This document shows positions 20,277 to 33,400 of a stretch of DNA of 64,000 bases, in pieces. The notes under the pieces are model-generated. The model was not told the origin of the DNA. It ran no database searches and saw only the letters and a list, made by a program, of their open reading frames with translations. The stretch is taken from the NCBI RefSeq assembly GCF_019175385.1, contig NC_083337.1:44368938-44432937 (forward strand), read 5' to 3'. Each line of letters starts with the position of its first letter. Position 1 is the stretch's first letter. A program made the translations under genes and the position numbers. The DNA comes from Lycium barbarum (lineage: Eukaryota > Streptophyta > Magnoliopsida > Solanales > Solanaceae).

Positions 20277-23207
20277 TGTCACGACCCAGCCCCGTGGGCC
20301 GCGACTGGCACCCTACTTGGGTACCCAGACCAAATTACGTATTCATTGCAAAATCCAAACTTATTTCAGAATTTCATAAAAATCATATCGAACATAGTTT
20401 ATATCAAAATATGTCTTAAGCGGTCGCACAAATCAAAATGTCATATCGGATCCAAACTGCGCGGCGGAATAGACATCGCCGGTCAAAAATGCAAATATAA
20501 GCATAAGGGCCATTCAGGGCCCTCAAAACAAACGAACCGCTTTAAGACCAGAAAACAAAATCAAACGAACATATATAGGACCCTCGCCCCACATATATGA
20601 CTACGGTCCTCTACGAACTCAAAACAAAGACATATGGCGAGATAGGGCCCCGCCGTACCCAAATAGTCAAATGTACAAAATATACATAGCAAAAGAGAGT
20701 CTGTACCAAAAGTGGACTCCGAGTCAAGAAGGAGTACTCCGAAGTAGCAAAGAGTGAAGCCTATAGTGGAGGATCACCAATATCTGCACCTGCGGGCATG
20801 AAACGCAGCCCCCGAAGAAAGGGGGTCAGTACGAAATATGTACTGAGTATGTAAAGCACGGAGTACAGAAATATGGGCCAAAACCGAAAGCAAATCAGAT
20901 GAAAAAGTGGAGTACAATTCAGTATGTCAAAATCCGTATCAAAATCATATACGTATACATAATGCAAACGAAATCATGCAAACGCTTAAGAACGTGGTCG
21001 CCACTCCGACGCTGGCGCCACACACAGCATAACACCAGAAGGTTTCAAATCTCCGTACATCCCTGAACACAAACACAACATAGGTGAGCGTATCGCATCA
21101 CGAGCCATATCACAGCATAACTCCAAACGGAACCCAGCCCTATGGCGAGGCCTCGGGAACCGTAACACAGCATACGGCCGAATTATCATAGGGCGCACGA
21201 ATCATAACCGGCCCGGGAACCGGTGAACGAAGTCATAGTAAGGCACGAGCGGAGTCGTGAGCGAACAAATGCAAATCATATTTCAAAATAGCCTTTCAAA
21301 ACATAATGATTTCATAAGTCATTTCATAGTACAAAATAACTGAATACTTAGTCGATACAAAGTTTTATTTCACAAGATGTTTCCCAAAATGGTACGTATG
21401 GCTCAAAACGTAACTTAGCATATCATAATATTCAATACATATCTCGTGGGAGGAAGTTCCAAAACCGAAAGTATCATATCAAGCTTTATTCAAAAGGACC
21501 GCCCAATAGGACAAATAGGGCGTCTCGGGGTTAGCGGGCCCACCTCGAGTCAAATTGAGGTGGCGAACATAATTTACGAACATTTAAAGGCCAGAAGATT
21601 ATACATAATGATTTCAAAGTAACCCGATCACATTTCGATAGGTTTCGAACATTTGGTTGCATTCTAGCCAAAATAGAGCCTTTAGGCTTCAATTGAATTG
21701 AATGAATAGTAGTCGTTTTGTAGATCGGGTTTCGAGGAGCAGAAAGGCTCCGGAGGTTCCAAAATTTACCTAACACACTAAGACATGCCAAACAAAGAAG
21801 TGGGAAGCTTTACATACCTTACTGACGTCTTATGCTCTCCCAAAAGTCAAGTCCCGTTTCGTCCGAAATCTGCAAATGGTCAAAGTTACCAATTTGAGAT
21901 CCTTAGGCTTAAAGAAAATGCCATTAACTTCATTTTTGCCTACCGAAATTTCGGCAGCATTTCCCCTATAAATCTAACACCCCCGAGACTTAGCTCGGCT
22001 CAAAATACATCAACAACAACAGCCCACACATCATCAAACAACACAAATCATATTCAAACCATACTAACTTCAAAATTCTACCTTATTACATAAGTTGGCA
22101 ACTTTTCATTCAAGCTTCAAAATTCCAAATCTATATCCACATTATTGTATTCATTCAATCATTCAATATTATTCAATCACATCCCAAATATATTCCAAAC
22201 CATATACGAAAGTTCCCGAAATTCATTATTTTCCATATTTCATTCAAAACATCAAAAGTCACGACAAACATTCTAACTTGCGTCGCTTCATTCCGAATTC
22301 CTTAACATCAACCATAAATCATATTTAAGGTCTTTAGCACCCTAGATATACAATGATATACACAAATATACTAAAGGTGTATACTTTCCGATAACGTTCT
22401 GAAATCATTTTCCAATGCCAAATCAATTCATTAACTAATCATTTACGACATAAAGGTCACAACGACGCATTAAACAAACTAAACAAGATCAAATTCACAT
22501 TCTTTCTCCCTCCTAGGGCTCACGGCCAAACACACCCTTCTCACACACACACGCCATGCACAAACACAACACCATTCCATAATCTTCATGCAACATCAAT
22601 CACTATAACATATAAACCCATTTCATAACATAAAAACATAGATTTCTCACCTTTTTCTTGAAAATCCGACTTGCCGCAAACGTGGTTCTTGTGCCAAACT
22701 AATTATACCCCGTTGAAGAGGGTCTTGAGTACTTCACAACTATGTAGAAACTAGGATTTTTGGACCTCAAACAAGGCTAGCACAATTTTCTTTTTCTCTC
22801 TTTCTTAGTCTCGGCCGAAGCCCTCTTTTGTGGTGCTCTTGAATTTTGTTCTTTGTTCTTGATAATTCTAAGTGTAAGATGATATATATCCATATTATTG
22901 GTCATGTGCCTAGCACATGACATTAAAAGGATGGGTTTGGTCCATTGCTATGGCCGGCCACCCTCAATACTTTGGGCCTCAATTTTGTGTCATATTTTCT
23001 TGGCCCAATTCATAAAAAGTCCCGTTTTGTAATTCCCGAAACTAATTTCCGAAATTCCAAATTTACCCTCGGCCTTCCCCGATGTCTTAACATTAATGAT
23101 TCCATAATGAACATATTCATATTCACTAAAATCAAAATATTTCCTTATAACACACAAATCTTAATTATTTCTCGATTTCCAATTATACAAAAACACGGAA
23201 CATAACA
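20277..23207 (-). mobile_element. Solo LTR S1 (2931 bp), minus strand
   Basis: It has TGTCACGACC..ATAACA ends, a perfect TCTTA duplication (20272-20276 and 23208-23212) and no internal region, so it is a solo LTR formed by recombination between two LTRs. Read on the minus strand it has a 9-bp palindrome (22901-22921), a TATA box (22881-22890), a splice-donor-like AAG|GTGAGA (complement of about 22645-22655) and the conserved module (20847-20788) with perfect CCCCC/GGGGG stem and GCAG|GT end. None of the short open frames inside resembles a gene. Confidence 0.95.
22881..22921 (-). promoter_or_regulatory. S1 promoter: palindrome plus TATA box
   Basis: GTCATGTGC-n3-GCACATGAC (22901-22921) has perfect 9-bp arms. 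It lies 10 bases upstream, in the LTR sense, of GATATATATC (22881-22890). Confidence 0.75.
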
Positions 23208-24147
23208 TCTTAGATCTAAGCGATGAATGATATGAACTTTGGGGTAATTCTATTCATAAGTTTTGAGTGTGATTTATGATTCTTATTCACTCCTTGATGT
23301 TAGAACTCTTAAGTGATTGAGCTTCCCTCTTCAGTTTTCTGTACGTTGGATAATAGTCGATGTATATCAGTTCCTATTCTTAGGAACACTATGATAACTA
23401 ATGTCCAGACTTCTATAAGATGTTTCGTACTATGTTGACATATGACTATGAATCCTAAGGCTCTTTGATATACTTTATGATGACATCCGAGGGATGTTTG
23501 ATATGTTTCCGAGTGGCATTCGAAAGGTATTTGATATGACTATTGTCTTTATTTTCAAATGATAGTTCGTGCTGATTATTCCATTGAGCCTTTGATATAC
23601 CCTGATACGTATATATGATTCCAGAAGTTCTATTTTGATATAACCCACAGTGACATCCGAAAGGTATTTGGTATGGCTAATGTCCTGATTTTCAAATGAC
23701 AGTTCATTTGATTATTCCATTGAGTCTTTGAAAATGTTTTAATTTGCATATGGTTGCCCACTACTCCACTCGTGCGTGTCTCAATATATCTTTCACTGAG
23801 TCCCGGGCCAGGATATGTTATCGTGCACAGTCTCACTGCATTGTTCACCGAGTCCCTCACTAGAGGGCCGGAATATGATATATATATATATATATATATA
23901 TACAATGGAGTTATGCTGTGTTTATGGAGTTATGCTGTGTTTATGGAGTTATGCTGTGTTATGGTGCCAAAGACGGGGAGGCGACCATGTTTACCGGGTC
24001 ATATAATGGGCCTGATATGATATATGATATTGATATGCATGATTTATGTTTCAAAGGGCAAGTGCTTGGTATTCTGGACATTGTACTTGTTTTCTGTACA
24101 CCTTATTTCAGTTATGATCCTTTTTACTGTATTTCATGCTTTATATA

Positions 24148-24207
24148 CTCAGTACATATTCCGTACTAACCCCCTTTCTTCGGGGGCTGCGTTTTATGCC
24201 CGCAGGT
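24148..24207 (+). other. Conserved two-hairpin LTR module (element 3, 5' LTR)
   Basis: AGTAC-n7-GTACT, then a CCCCC/GGGGG stem, then GCGTTTTATGCCCGCAG|GT. It includes TACTAAC, an ideal branch-point sequence, followed by a pyrimidine run and CAG. Confidence 0.65.
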
Positions 24208-24304
24208 ACGGATAGTCGGTTTGGTGACCCTTCAGCATAGGACTTCTACTCAGCTGTCTTGGAGGGCTCCATTGTCCCAGAGTCTAGACTTTTGGTACAG
24301 ATCT

Positions 24305-24311
<7 letters not shown>

Positions 24312-24376
<65 letters not shown>
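24312..24376. repeat. TA microsatellite (65 bp)
   Basis: The matching site in the 3' LTR (31422-31440) is only 19 bp, so the length changed after insertion. Confidence 0.95.
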
Positions 24377-24379
<3 letters not shown>

Positions 24380-24791
24380 TATCCAGGGGTACGACGGGGC
24401 CCTGTCCCGTCATATTTCACTGTGAGTACTCTTAGAGGTATGTAGACATATGTGTGGGTTGTGTATAAGTTCTGTTCAGCTGTGTCTATACGATGTGCTA
24501 CGATATGATGTCCATCTGTAGTGGCAGCCTTGTCGGCTTGCACATGACATGATATTGATGAGTAGTGGAAGCCTTGTCGACTTGCGAACCATTTTATGAA
24601 TTGATCAGTTGTGACTCCTCAGGAGACAGTTTATCTGAATATACATATATAACGACGTTATAAACCGTTGGAGTTCTTTCGCAAGTTCCCATACTATTCA
24701 TAGATTCAGTTTGATTATATGTAACAGGTTCGTATACGGGTGTCCAGTTCGGGCACTAGTCATGACCCACGGGGTTGGGTCGTGACAGAAG

Positions 24792-24803
24792 TGGTATCAG
24801 AGC
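24792..24803 (+). other. Primer-binding site of element 3
   Basis: Exact TGGTATCAGAGC, four bases after the LTR end at 24787. Confidence 0.95.
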
Positions 24804-27800
24804 AGTTCATCCTCGGAGTGTCTACATACCGTGTCTAGTAAAGTCTTGTTTATCGGTGTGTTGTGCACCACATCTATAAACAGGAAGATACAGGACATTT
24901 AGGATGTTACCTTTTTTTCATATCTAAGATCGTGCGATAGAGCACAGTCATAGGAAATGAAACTCCTTATACTAACCTTTGATTTTAGTTGAAGAACGAC
25001 ATCCACAAAACAAAAAAGTGACTGGTGATATTGGAAGCTACACTATACACAGGTAAGCAATGGTGCGAAATGGGCATGTCGAATAAGGTAAGAATATTGA
25101 GATATGATTGAAATGTAAAGTTGAAGAATGAAAGAGAAGGTATATGGAAAGATATAACAGGACAGATCGTTAAAAGATCAGGTACGTCTCGAGGTGCGAT
25201 ATGTGAGGTAAGTTCTGACACCTTTATACTTTTTACTGGAAATTGGGAGCCCTGTGTGGCTATGATATGGTATGATATATGCGTATATATGTTGGCCCTG
25301 TGAGGCATTGTTGGTATTTGCTGCGTGCAGGTTTTGGGATAGTAAGAAATACAGAGCGAACTCTGCCCAAATTTTCCCAGAAATAGGAAAAAGAACAGAA
25401 TGAGATATAGGTTCATAACATGTCTTGAAAGTTGATACCGATAGGGTAAATTTATTATGTTGGACGAAAGCTTTAAGAGATACCCTCCATGTTATCCATA
25501 AGAGGCACCATTCTTATTTGGAAAATCTTATTTCGAAATAGCATATATGAGCAGCAAAGTTTAGAATTCATTTGGACGGACCAAAATATTTTCCAACCAT
25601 ATTTTACCTTAGAAAAAGGCTTATGTTGAAGGGAAAAAAGTCCGGCAATTAAGTTTCACTTTATTGGAAGAGTACAAAGCATACAACAAGTAGTTTGTAA
25701 ACTAAATAGTTCGTTCATGACCCAAAAAAAAAGAATTATGAGGGTAAACTATGTGAATTAAGCGATAGAGGTCTCGTGCTGTTTGTCGGATTCCAGTTCT
25801 TCTTGTGTGGTTTCGGAGGACGCTTCATGGTGACGTAACCTTGGAGTGGGTGTGTTCTGGTGTTCTCTAAGTTTATTAGTTTTAATCAACTAATTGGAGA
25901 TGGAATTCGTGGAAGGAAAACTCAAACGTGTGGGCTGTTTAGGATCATGTATTTCATATGTTGTTGATGAAATGCTAGGATGATTCGGAAGGGCTTGTGA
26001 TACTAAGGGATGATTTAGAAAAAGGTGGCAACTCTTAACAAAAAATTTTGTTGAGGTATCGAGTGAACCGATAAGTAGGGATAAATTACGACAAGTTTAC
26101 AGTTAAAAGGAGTAATAGTATGATTGAGATAAAAGTACGGAGGAGGAAGAATTATGACAAATTATGATGGTATTGATAAGACAGCTTGTGAGATATTAAG
26201 GATAAGATTGATCAGAAAGGGTGAAGGGTTAAGTACGCCTAGTCCACATAGTATAATTAAAATATAGTAAGGATCGTGAATAAGGTTAAGAAGTGTTACG
26301 TTACAGGATGGATTACGAACATGATGTAATGTGAATACCATAAGGATTGTTATAGAAATGAGTAAAGTCTAACGAGGATGTAACTAAAGGATATGATGTG
26401 ATTAGTGTGAAATGGAAAAGGCAGATGTAGAACGAATAAGAAAGACCTACAAGTCCTATAGGGAAAGTTCAGAATAGAAGTCAAGTGGTAACGAAAGTAA
26501 AAGCGAGCACAGGAAGAGAAGAAGTTAATTGAAAGAAGAAGATAGGAAGAAAGCGAGTGGGATTACAGTGCAGCGATGTGTTATGACGAGCATAGCTAAG
26601 AAAACGAGTAATATAAGCGACAGAATTGTGAAAGACCAACCTAAAGGAAGATGAACAGCGAGACAGAATGAATGCCAGAAAGGACCGGTATGATAAGAAC
26701 AAATAGGGATGAACAGAATATGTTTTGAAAATGAGAAAGGGGTTGTGTAGAAATAGTGTTTACCGAAGGATACAAGAGTAGCATGAAATTCCTCGTGCAT
26801 AAAATAAAAGATGGACATAGACTGGAGAAATGAAAGGAATACCAAAGGAAGCACCCAAGACAGACGTAATTAATTGAGTATGAGTACATAATAAAAGGGA
26901 AATATATAGCTACGAACTTAAGGTGTAGTACGATGAGAAGGTGATAAGACAAGACCACTGTTAAGACGACTTTGATATGATTTTGAGTAATTTAGAAGTT
27001 AGCGTTGGGTATACAACAAGAATGAAAGAGCACGAGGCATAAAGGAGTACTGCGTATATGTGACCTCACCACGAAAATAGTGAAATCCTTAAAGGACAAG
27101 GATTGTGGATTTGCGAAACAACTGATGTATTGTAAATTTATTAGAAGAAACAGATGAAATCCTTTGGGATAAAGATAGTGTTATGAGAAAGCTTGGGACA
27201 CTTATCATTAGAATATAAGTGCTACCGAATGGAGAATTTGAAACGACTATAAGCACTAGCTAATTACTGATTGGAATGAATGGAATGTGGCTTTGGATAA
27301 ATTGCTACATTACTTATATTACTCGAGTACCAACCATCAGACGAGATTTTGTACTATATATCAAGAGTTCTCATCGCCTCGTGATTGCGTTGGGGTTTCG
27401 TACATGGGTAATCTAAGTTATAGGTGATAAAGAAAAGACATGGATATGGCGCAGTATACCAAATGTATTGGAAAAAAGAATCATAGGAATTTGAAAATTG
27501 GAAATGGAGGCATAGAGCGGAATATAAATAGATAATGATGTGAGTACACCCAAAAGGGGGGAAGCAGATGAGAGAAATGCGAGTGTAAGATGAAATCAAT
27601 AGACACTGCAACACGTTTAATGTGAATACTTAAACTTTAAATGAGGTCCTTTGCTGAAACAAGTTAGTGAGATTTGAAGACCAGCAATAAACGGATAAAA
27701 GTCAAGATGACATTTGAGACAGTGCTGAGAATTATTGGAAAGACCTTGGATAATATGATATCATAAGGTGGATGCTTATAAAAAGGAAGAATACGACAAA

Positions 27801-29074
27801 AGAATGGTAACGAGTAACTTAAAAGATATTATAAGGGGTGGCAAGGCTATACTGGATTAGAAGTTAAGACGTTGGCAACAGAGTTATTGGTCAATGATAT
27901 TGTGACATATAAGTAGCAAAGGAGAAAGGATAGGAAACCTCCTATAGTAGGATATGAGAAAATCAAATGGCGTATAAAGGAAGGGAAAGGAGCGTGACAA
28001 GATAGACGGCAACTGAGTTTTAGTAGAAATAAGATATGTAAAGCAGAATGAACCAGGAGAAGGAAAGACTATGACTAAGATTGAATATACTTTGTACAAA
28101 TTGTACAAGAATAGTTATGCAACCTATGAATATTTGTATGCTAAGGATGAGACCAAGTAAGTACTTGATAAGAAGGGTAAGAATTCAGTAACAACAATGC
28201 GGATGCAATATTTTGGGTACACCAAAGAAAGGTGCAAGACGATTTGAGGCAAAACTATAGAGATATAATTATTACTGAGGGCAAAAGCCATAGTTGAGCC
28301 TTGATATCAATTGAAAGATATAAGGTAAAAATATAGGGTCTGCATAAAGACTAACGAAACGACGCTAAGGTATTTCTGGACAGATTTAAGCACCTACACA
28401 TACTCTTGTAAAGATTGCAATAGGATGCGTGATAGGAGAACTAAGAGCAAATCTGGTAAAGGGGCAATGGAAGAGTTTGAATCAGAAATAGAGAAACGAC
28501 ACGAGATAATATGCCTAAAGCATTGCCAATTAGGGTAAGGGAAATTACGAAATGATTTAACCGAGACAATCAGAACAAGCGGGTTACTTGTTACTGGATG
28601 ACAGTAAAGTTATATTATGAGGAGACCCTAGCACTATTTGATAGCCAACCCTAAAGATCGAGATCAAGAACTAAAAGCAAGTGATAGTTGAAAACCTTTT
28701 AAGGAAAGTCAAAAAGGAACGATATCTTAAGGGAGCAACTATAGGAGAAGAAGGAGTCAAGTTATGACTACGTGCACCATGAGTACAAGTCCGAATCAAT
28801 CAGTGATAGTACAACTGAACACTATGCAGACAAGAGAGACAGTAACATTTCAACGGAAGAGACCGACTGCGAAGTAAAGAGGAGAGTAAAGGCAGTGATG
28901 TGGAATGATTACCTCAAGAAGCAACAGAAAGAGGAAATATTACAGGAATAACTATGTAGAGATCTGGAATGCGTTATAGTGAATTATAGCGAATCGACAA
29001 ATGGAAGAGGTATGTGAAGGGCATAATTAAATAAGAGGATACTTGAGGAAGTATTGGGAGTTCAGGACCAGTTT
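24804..29074 (+). other. Non-coding, purine-rich interior of element 3
   Basis: I find no gag, protease, RT, RNase H or integrase motif in any frame over about 4.3 kb. The plus strand is clearly richer in A and G than in C and T (GAAAGG, AAGGAA, GATAAG runs) over most of its length. The open frames are short and mostly on the minus strand (for example 24985-25416 and 26525-26854), giving Phe/Leu/Ser-rich translations as expected from a pyrimidine-rich strand. It may be a long-diverged coding region or sequence that never coded. The first 150 bases resemble the leader of element 1 (GTGTCTAGTA, CGTGCGATAGAGC). Confidence 0.7.
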
Positions 29075-29110
29075 AACATTCGAGGACGAATGTTATAATG
29101 GGGGGAAGGA
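29075..29110 (+). other. Pre-PPT hairpin and PPT of element 3
   Basis: AACATTCG-AGGA-CGAATGTT at 29075-29094 has perfect 8-bp arms. AATGGGGGGAAGGA at 29097-29110 directly precedes the 3' LTR. Confidence 0.88.
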
Positions 29111-30866
29111 TGTTATACCCCGTATGTTTATACGTCGAATTATTCGCAACCAAATCGACTCAAGTTAAAGGCGGGATTATTTTCGAACATGAAATAGGAA
29201 CTTTTAATTTTCAATTATAATTAGAACATAAATTGTTATAAATTTTATTTAGTGTAGAAATATTATTAGAGATTAGGGATTAAATTAATGGTGATTAGAT
29301 TATTAAGTAAGGATTAATGATTTATTAAAATTAATTAATTTAATTATTGAAAGTGGGCCCCACCCGATTTAATAAAAAAAATGAAATGACAAATCAAGAA
29401 AGTTTTTGGTGAGTCACAAGGGGGCAGCACGTGTTACTTTGAGGGATGCCATATATATGGAAATTGGATGATCAATTTAGGAGTTAATTTCCATTTCATA
29501 AGTTGAAACTTAGAAAAAAAAAATGCAACTTCCATGGCTGCTCTCGGCCAGCCGTGGATGGGGGGGAAAATATATTTTATTGCCGTCTTGATCAAGTTCA
29601 AGTGCAATACAAATTCAAGGAGGTGATAGCAACATTGGATTTTAAGTTGGAGAAGAAGAATTTGTGAAATTGGAGCAATTAAGTGTAGAAATTCCTCCGA
29701 GAAAAATTTGGTAAGATTTTCTTATTTTGTGGTGTAATTGTGTTAATAGTGTTGTAATGGAATTATTAAAATTGGATTGGACGAAACTGGAAGTAAGAAA
29801 ATGCATAAAATTTATGTTATGTGAAATCGTGGGTTGAAATGGATTCAGAAAGGTTGTTGGATTGTTAGAATTGTTATGGGCTGAATTGTAAAAATTTTGT
29901 ATGTATATCTCTGTTGTTGGTATTTCTGTGATGACAGGAGAATAATTGAAAATTCGGGTTAGGCAAATATATAGGAGAAATGCTGCCCGATTTTCGTTAA
30001 GTCTTTAACTAATGAAAAACCCTAAACGAGAATGTATAAGTTAAAGAATAAGTTCTATAAGTGAGGGGCTACGGATTTACGAACTAGAAAGTATAATTAC
30101 TAACGATAACATTACTCTTATATTAAATAGGCTAAAAGAGCGACAAAGCGAACGGATTGGCAAATAGTCGTTAACAGGTATGTAAAAATGTCCCTTCTTT
30201 CTTTTGACATGTCTTAGATCTAAGCGATGAATGATATGAACTTTGGGGTAATTCTATTCATAAGTTTTGAGTGTGAATTCACTCCTTGATGTTAGAACTC
30301 TTAATGATTGAGCTTCCCTCTTCAGTTTTCTGTACGTTGGATAATAATCGATGTATATCAGTTCCTATTCTTAGGAACTCTATGATAACTAATGTCCAGA
30401 CTTCTATAAGATGTTTCGTCCTATGTTGACATATGACTATGAATCCTAAGGCTCTTTGATATATTTTATGATGACATCCGAGGGATGTTTGATATGTTTC
30501 CGAGTGGCATTCGAAAGGTATTTGATATAAATATTGTCTTGATTTTCAAATGATAGTTCGTGCTGATTATTCCATTGAGCCTTTGATATACACTGATACG
30601 TATATATGATTCCAGAAGTTCTATTCTGATATAACCCACAGTGACATCCGAAAGGTATTGGGTATGGCTAATGTCCTGATTTTCAAATGACAGTTCGTTT
30701 GATTATTCCATTGAGTCTTTGAAAATGTTTTAATTTGCATATGGTTGTTCACTACTCCACTCGTGCGTGTCTCAATATGTCTTTCACTGAGTCCCGGGCC
30801 AGGATATGTTATCGTGCACAGTCTCACTGCATTGTTCACCGAGTCCCTCACTAGAGGGCCGGAATA

Positions 30867-30981
<115 letters not shown>

Positions 30982-31257
30982 GGAGTTATGTTGTGTTTAT
31001 GGAGTTATGCTGTGTTATGGCGTTATGCTGTGTTTATGGAGTTATGCTGTGTTATGGAGTTATGCTGTGTTATAGTGCCAAAGACGGGGAGGCGACCATG
31101 TTTACCGGGTCACATAATGGGCCTGATATGATATATGATATTGATATGCATTATTTATGTTCAAAGGGCAAGTGCTTGGTATTCTGGACATTGTACTTGT
31201 TTTCTGTACACCTTATTTCAGTTATGATCCTTTTTACTGTATTTCATGCTTTATATA

Positions 31258-31317
31258 CTCAGTACATATTCCGTACTAACCCCCTTTCTTCGGGGGCTGC
31301 GTTTCATGCCCGCAGGT
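31258..31317 (+). other. Conserved two-hairpin LTR module (element 3, 3' LTR)
   Basis: AGTAC (31261) pairs with GTACT (31273), and CCCCC (31280) with GGGGG (31292). CAG|GT is at 31313-31317. TACTAAC overlaps the first hairpin's right arm. Confidence 0.65.
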
Positions 31318-31851
31318 ATAGATAGTCGGTTTGGTGACCCTTCAGCATAGGACTTCTACTCAGCTGTCTTGGAGGGCTCCATTGTCCCGGAGTCTAGACT
31401 TTTGGTACAGATCTTATGATGTATATATATATATATATATGTTTATCCAGGGGTACGACGGGGCCCTGTCCCGTCATATTTCACTGTGAGTACTCTTAGA
31501 GGTCTGTAGACATATGTGTGGGTTGTGTATAAGTTTTGTTCAGCTGTGTCTGTACGATGTGCTATGATATGATGTCCATCTGTAGTGGCAGCCTTGTCGG
31601 CTTGCACATGACATGATATTGATGAGTAGTGGAAGCCTTGTCGGCTTGCGTACCGTTTTATGAATTGATCAGTTGTGACTCCTCAGGAGACAATTTATCT
31701 GAATATACATATATAACGATGTTATGAACCGTTGGAGTTCTTTCGCAAGTTCCCATACTATTCATAGATTCAGTTTGATTATATGTAACAGGTTCGTATA
31801 CGGGTGTCCAGTTCGGGAACTAGTCATGACCCACGGGGTTGGGTCGTGACA

Positions 31852-33400
31852 GGTAGAAGGAGAAGGTAGAAGATGATGTCTAAATGTAGTTTTCATGGTT
31901 TTTTAGTAGTGAGCTAACTTGAATCATGATTCTTAGTATGATATGGATACAATCTTGTTATAAAAGGTAAAAATGATGATGAGAAAGCGTTTTATGAAAA
32001 ATGTGCAAAGGGTTGCTGTGAAGTTGTTAGTGTAAGTTGAATGTGAGAATGAATATAGAAGGCTTAATGGAATGTGATCACTTGATGATGATATTGTAGA
32101 TGTTATTATGGTTAATTGGGAGTTGTTTTGTAATATGGTGGAAGTCGATGAAATAGGGGAAATGCTGCCCAATTTTCATTAACTCATGAATTGTTCTAGT
32201 TTGAATTTAAGAGTATCTTTAAGGTTTAACCAAGGTATGAATCCTTTCAGATGTAGATTTTTTCCAAGCTTCGACGGTGAACGTTAAGTAGTTAAGGAGA
32301 CAACGAGGTATGTAAGGCTAACCCTTCTTTCATTAAGGCATGGTCCCATTGCTAAATACCTTCATATGAGTTCTATAACGTCTTCCAAATGACTTCATTC
32401 CTAGAATCTCTAAGGCTCATGATCCTTGATAAATCTCATGATACCATTGTCCCATCCTATGATACTTGATTCTCTAAGGAAGGATATAATGAAAATGATG
32501 ATGACGATGGTAATTTTGAGAACGTGTATGTACTCTTATGTATATATATTTATGTATTAAAGTATTACTACTAAGAACACCGAGCTTATATGGCCGAGTA
32601 TGATACCTATCGCGCGCACACCACTGCAGTTGGGTACGGATAACACTGAGCCTTGGTAGGGCCAGGTATGCATAACACCGAACCTTATCATGGTCGGGTA
32701 TGTAAGACACCGAACCTCTACGGTCGATTATGATACTACTATAAGTATAAATGCATGAAATGGAAGGTTCCCATTAGAAAGAGGTAAGTAAATACGATGA
32801 ACCACGGTAGAGGTATAAATGGATTCATTATCTCGTGACTTCTCTATCTTATGTCATTTCTTATGCTTCTACTATGATGTTGATTATGCTTTACACACTC
32901 AGTACATTATTCGTACTGACGTCTCTTTTGTTGTGGACGCTACGTCATCCCCGCAGGTGGACAGAGAGATAGACTTGATCCTTAGGCTGCTTATCCACAG
33001 ATTGCTTACAGGAGCTCCATTTGATCCAGAGCTGCAGCTTGGGGACTATTCTTTTGTCTATATCTCGGGATGGCGGGGTCCTGTCCCGTCCTTATGATGA
33101 TGTTTCATACTCTTCTTAGAGGCTCATAGACAGTCATGTATTGTAGATTTCTTTTGCCTTGTCGGTTCATACCTTTGGTACATTATTTTGTTAGCCTCTT
33201 CGGCTTTTGTGTTTGAATATGAGAGTAGTTGTTGATGTTGATATAGAAGTGTCAATGCCTAATGAGATTCGTATTATTGATGTATAGAAATCATGAGTAG
33301 GTCATGTGGCTCACCTAGATGTGGATATGAATGTACGATGAGAGGTGCCGGGTGGGTTAGCACCGGGTGCCCGTCATGGCCCTCCGATTGGGTCGTGACA
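31852..33400 (+). repeat. LTR D, 3' part
   Basis: A plus-strand LTR ending GGGTCGTGACA at 33400, related to solo LTR S2 from about its position 38885 onward. Its first half is absent: element 3 sits at its left edge, and the other side was lost in the deletion at 20015. It contains tandem ACACCGA..GGCCGGGTATG-type units (32575-32735) and the conserved module (32898-32958). It interrupts the chromodomain end of element E. No gene is present. Confidence 0.85.

Larger units (their letters stand above)
23208..24787 (+). repeat. 5' LTR of element 3, right part
   Basis: It resumes after S1 and ends GGGTTGGGTCGTGACA. It holds an AT run (23878-23902), three copies of an 18-bp GGAGTTATGCTGTGTTTA unit (23905-23962), the conserved module (24148-24207), a second AT run (24312-24376) and two copies of a GTAGTGG..GCCTTGTCGGCTTGC unit (24519-24588). 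Open frames here are AT-repeat translations and not genes. Confidence 0.93.

Noticed and set aside
24985..25416. Hydrophobic Phe/Leu-rich minus-strand frames in 24985-28108
   Set aside because: They are expected from the pyrimidine-rich minus strand of the element 3 interior; no start context, no domain, and they overlap one another.
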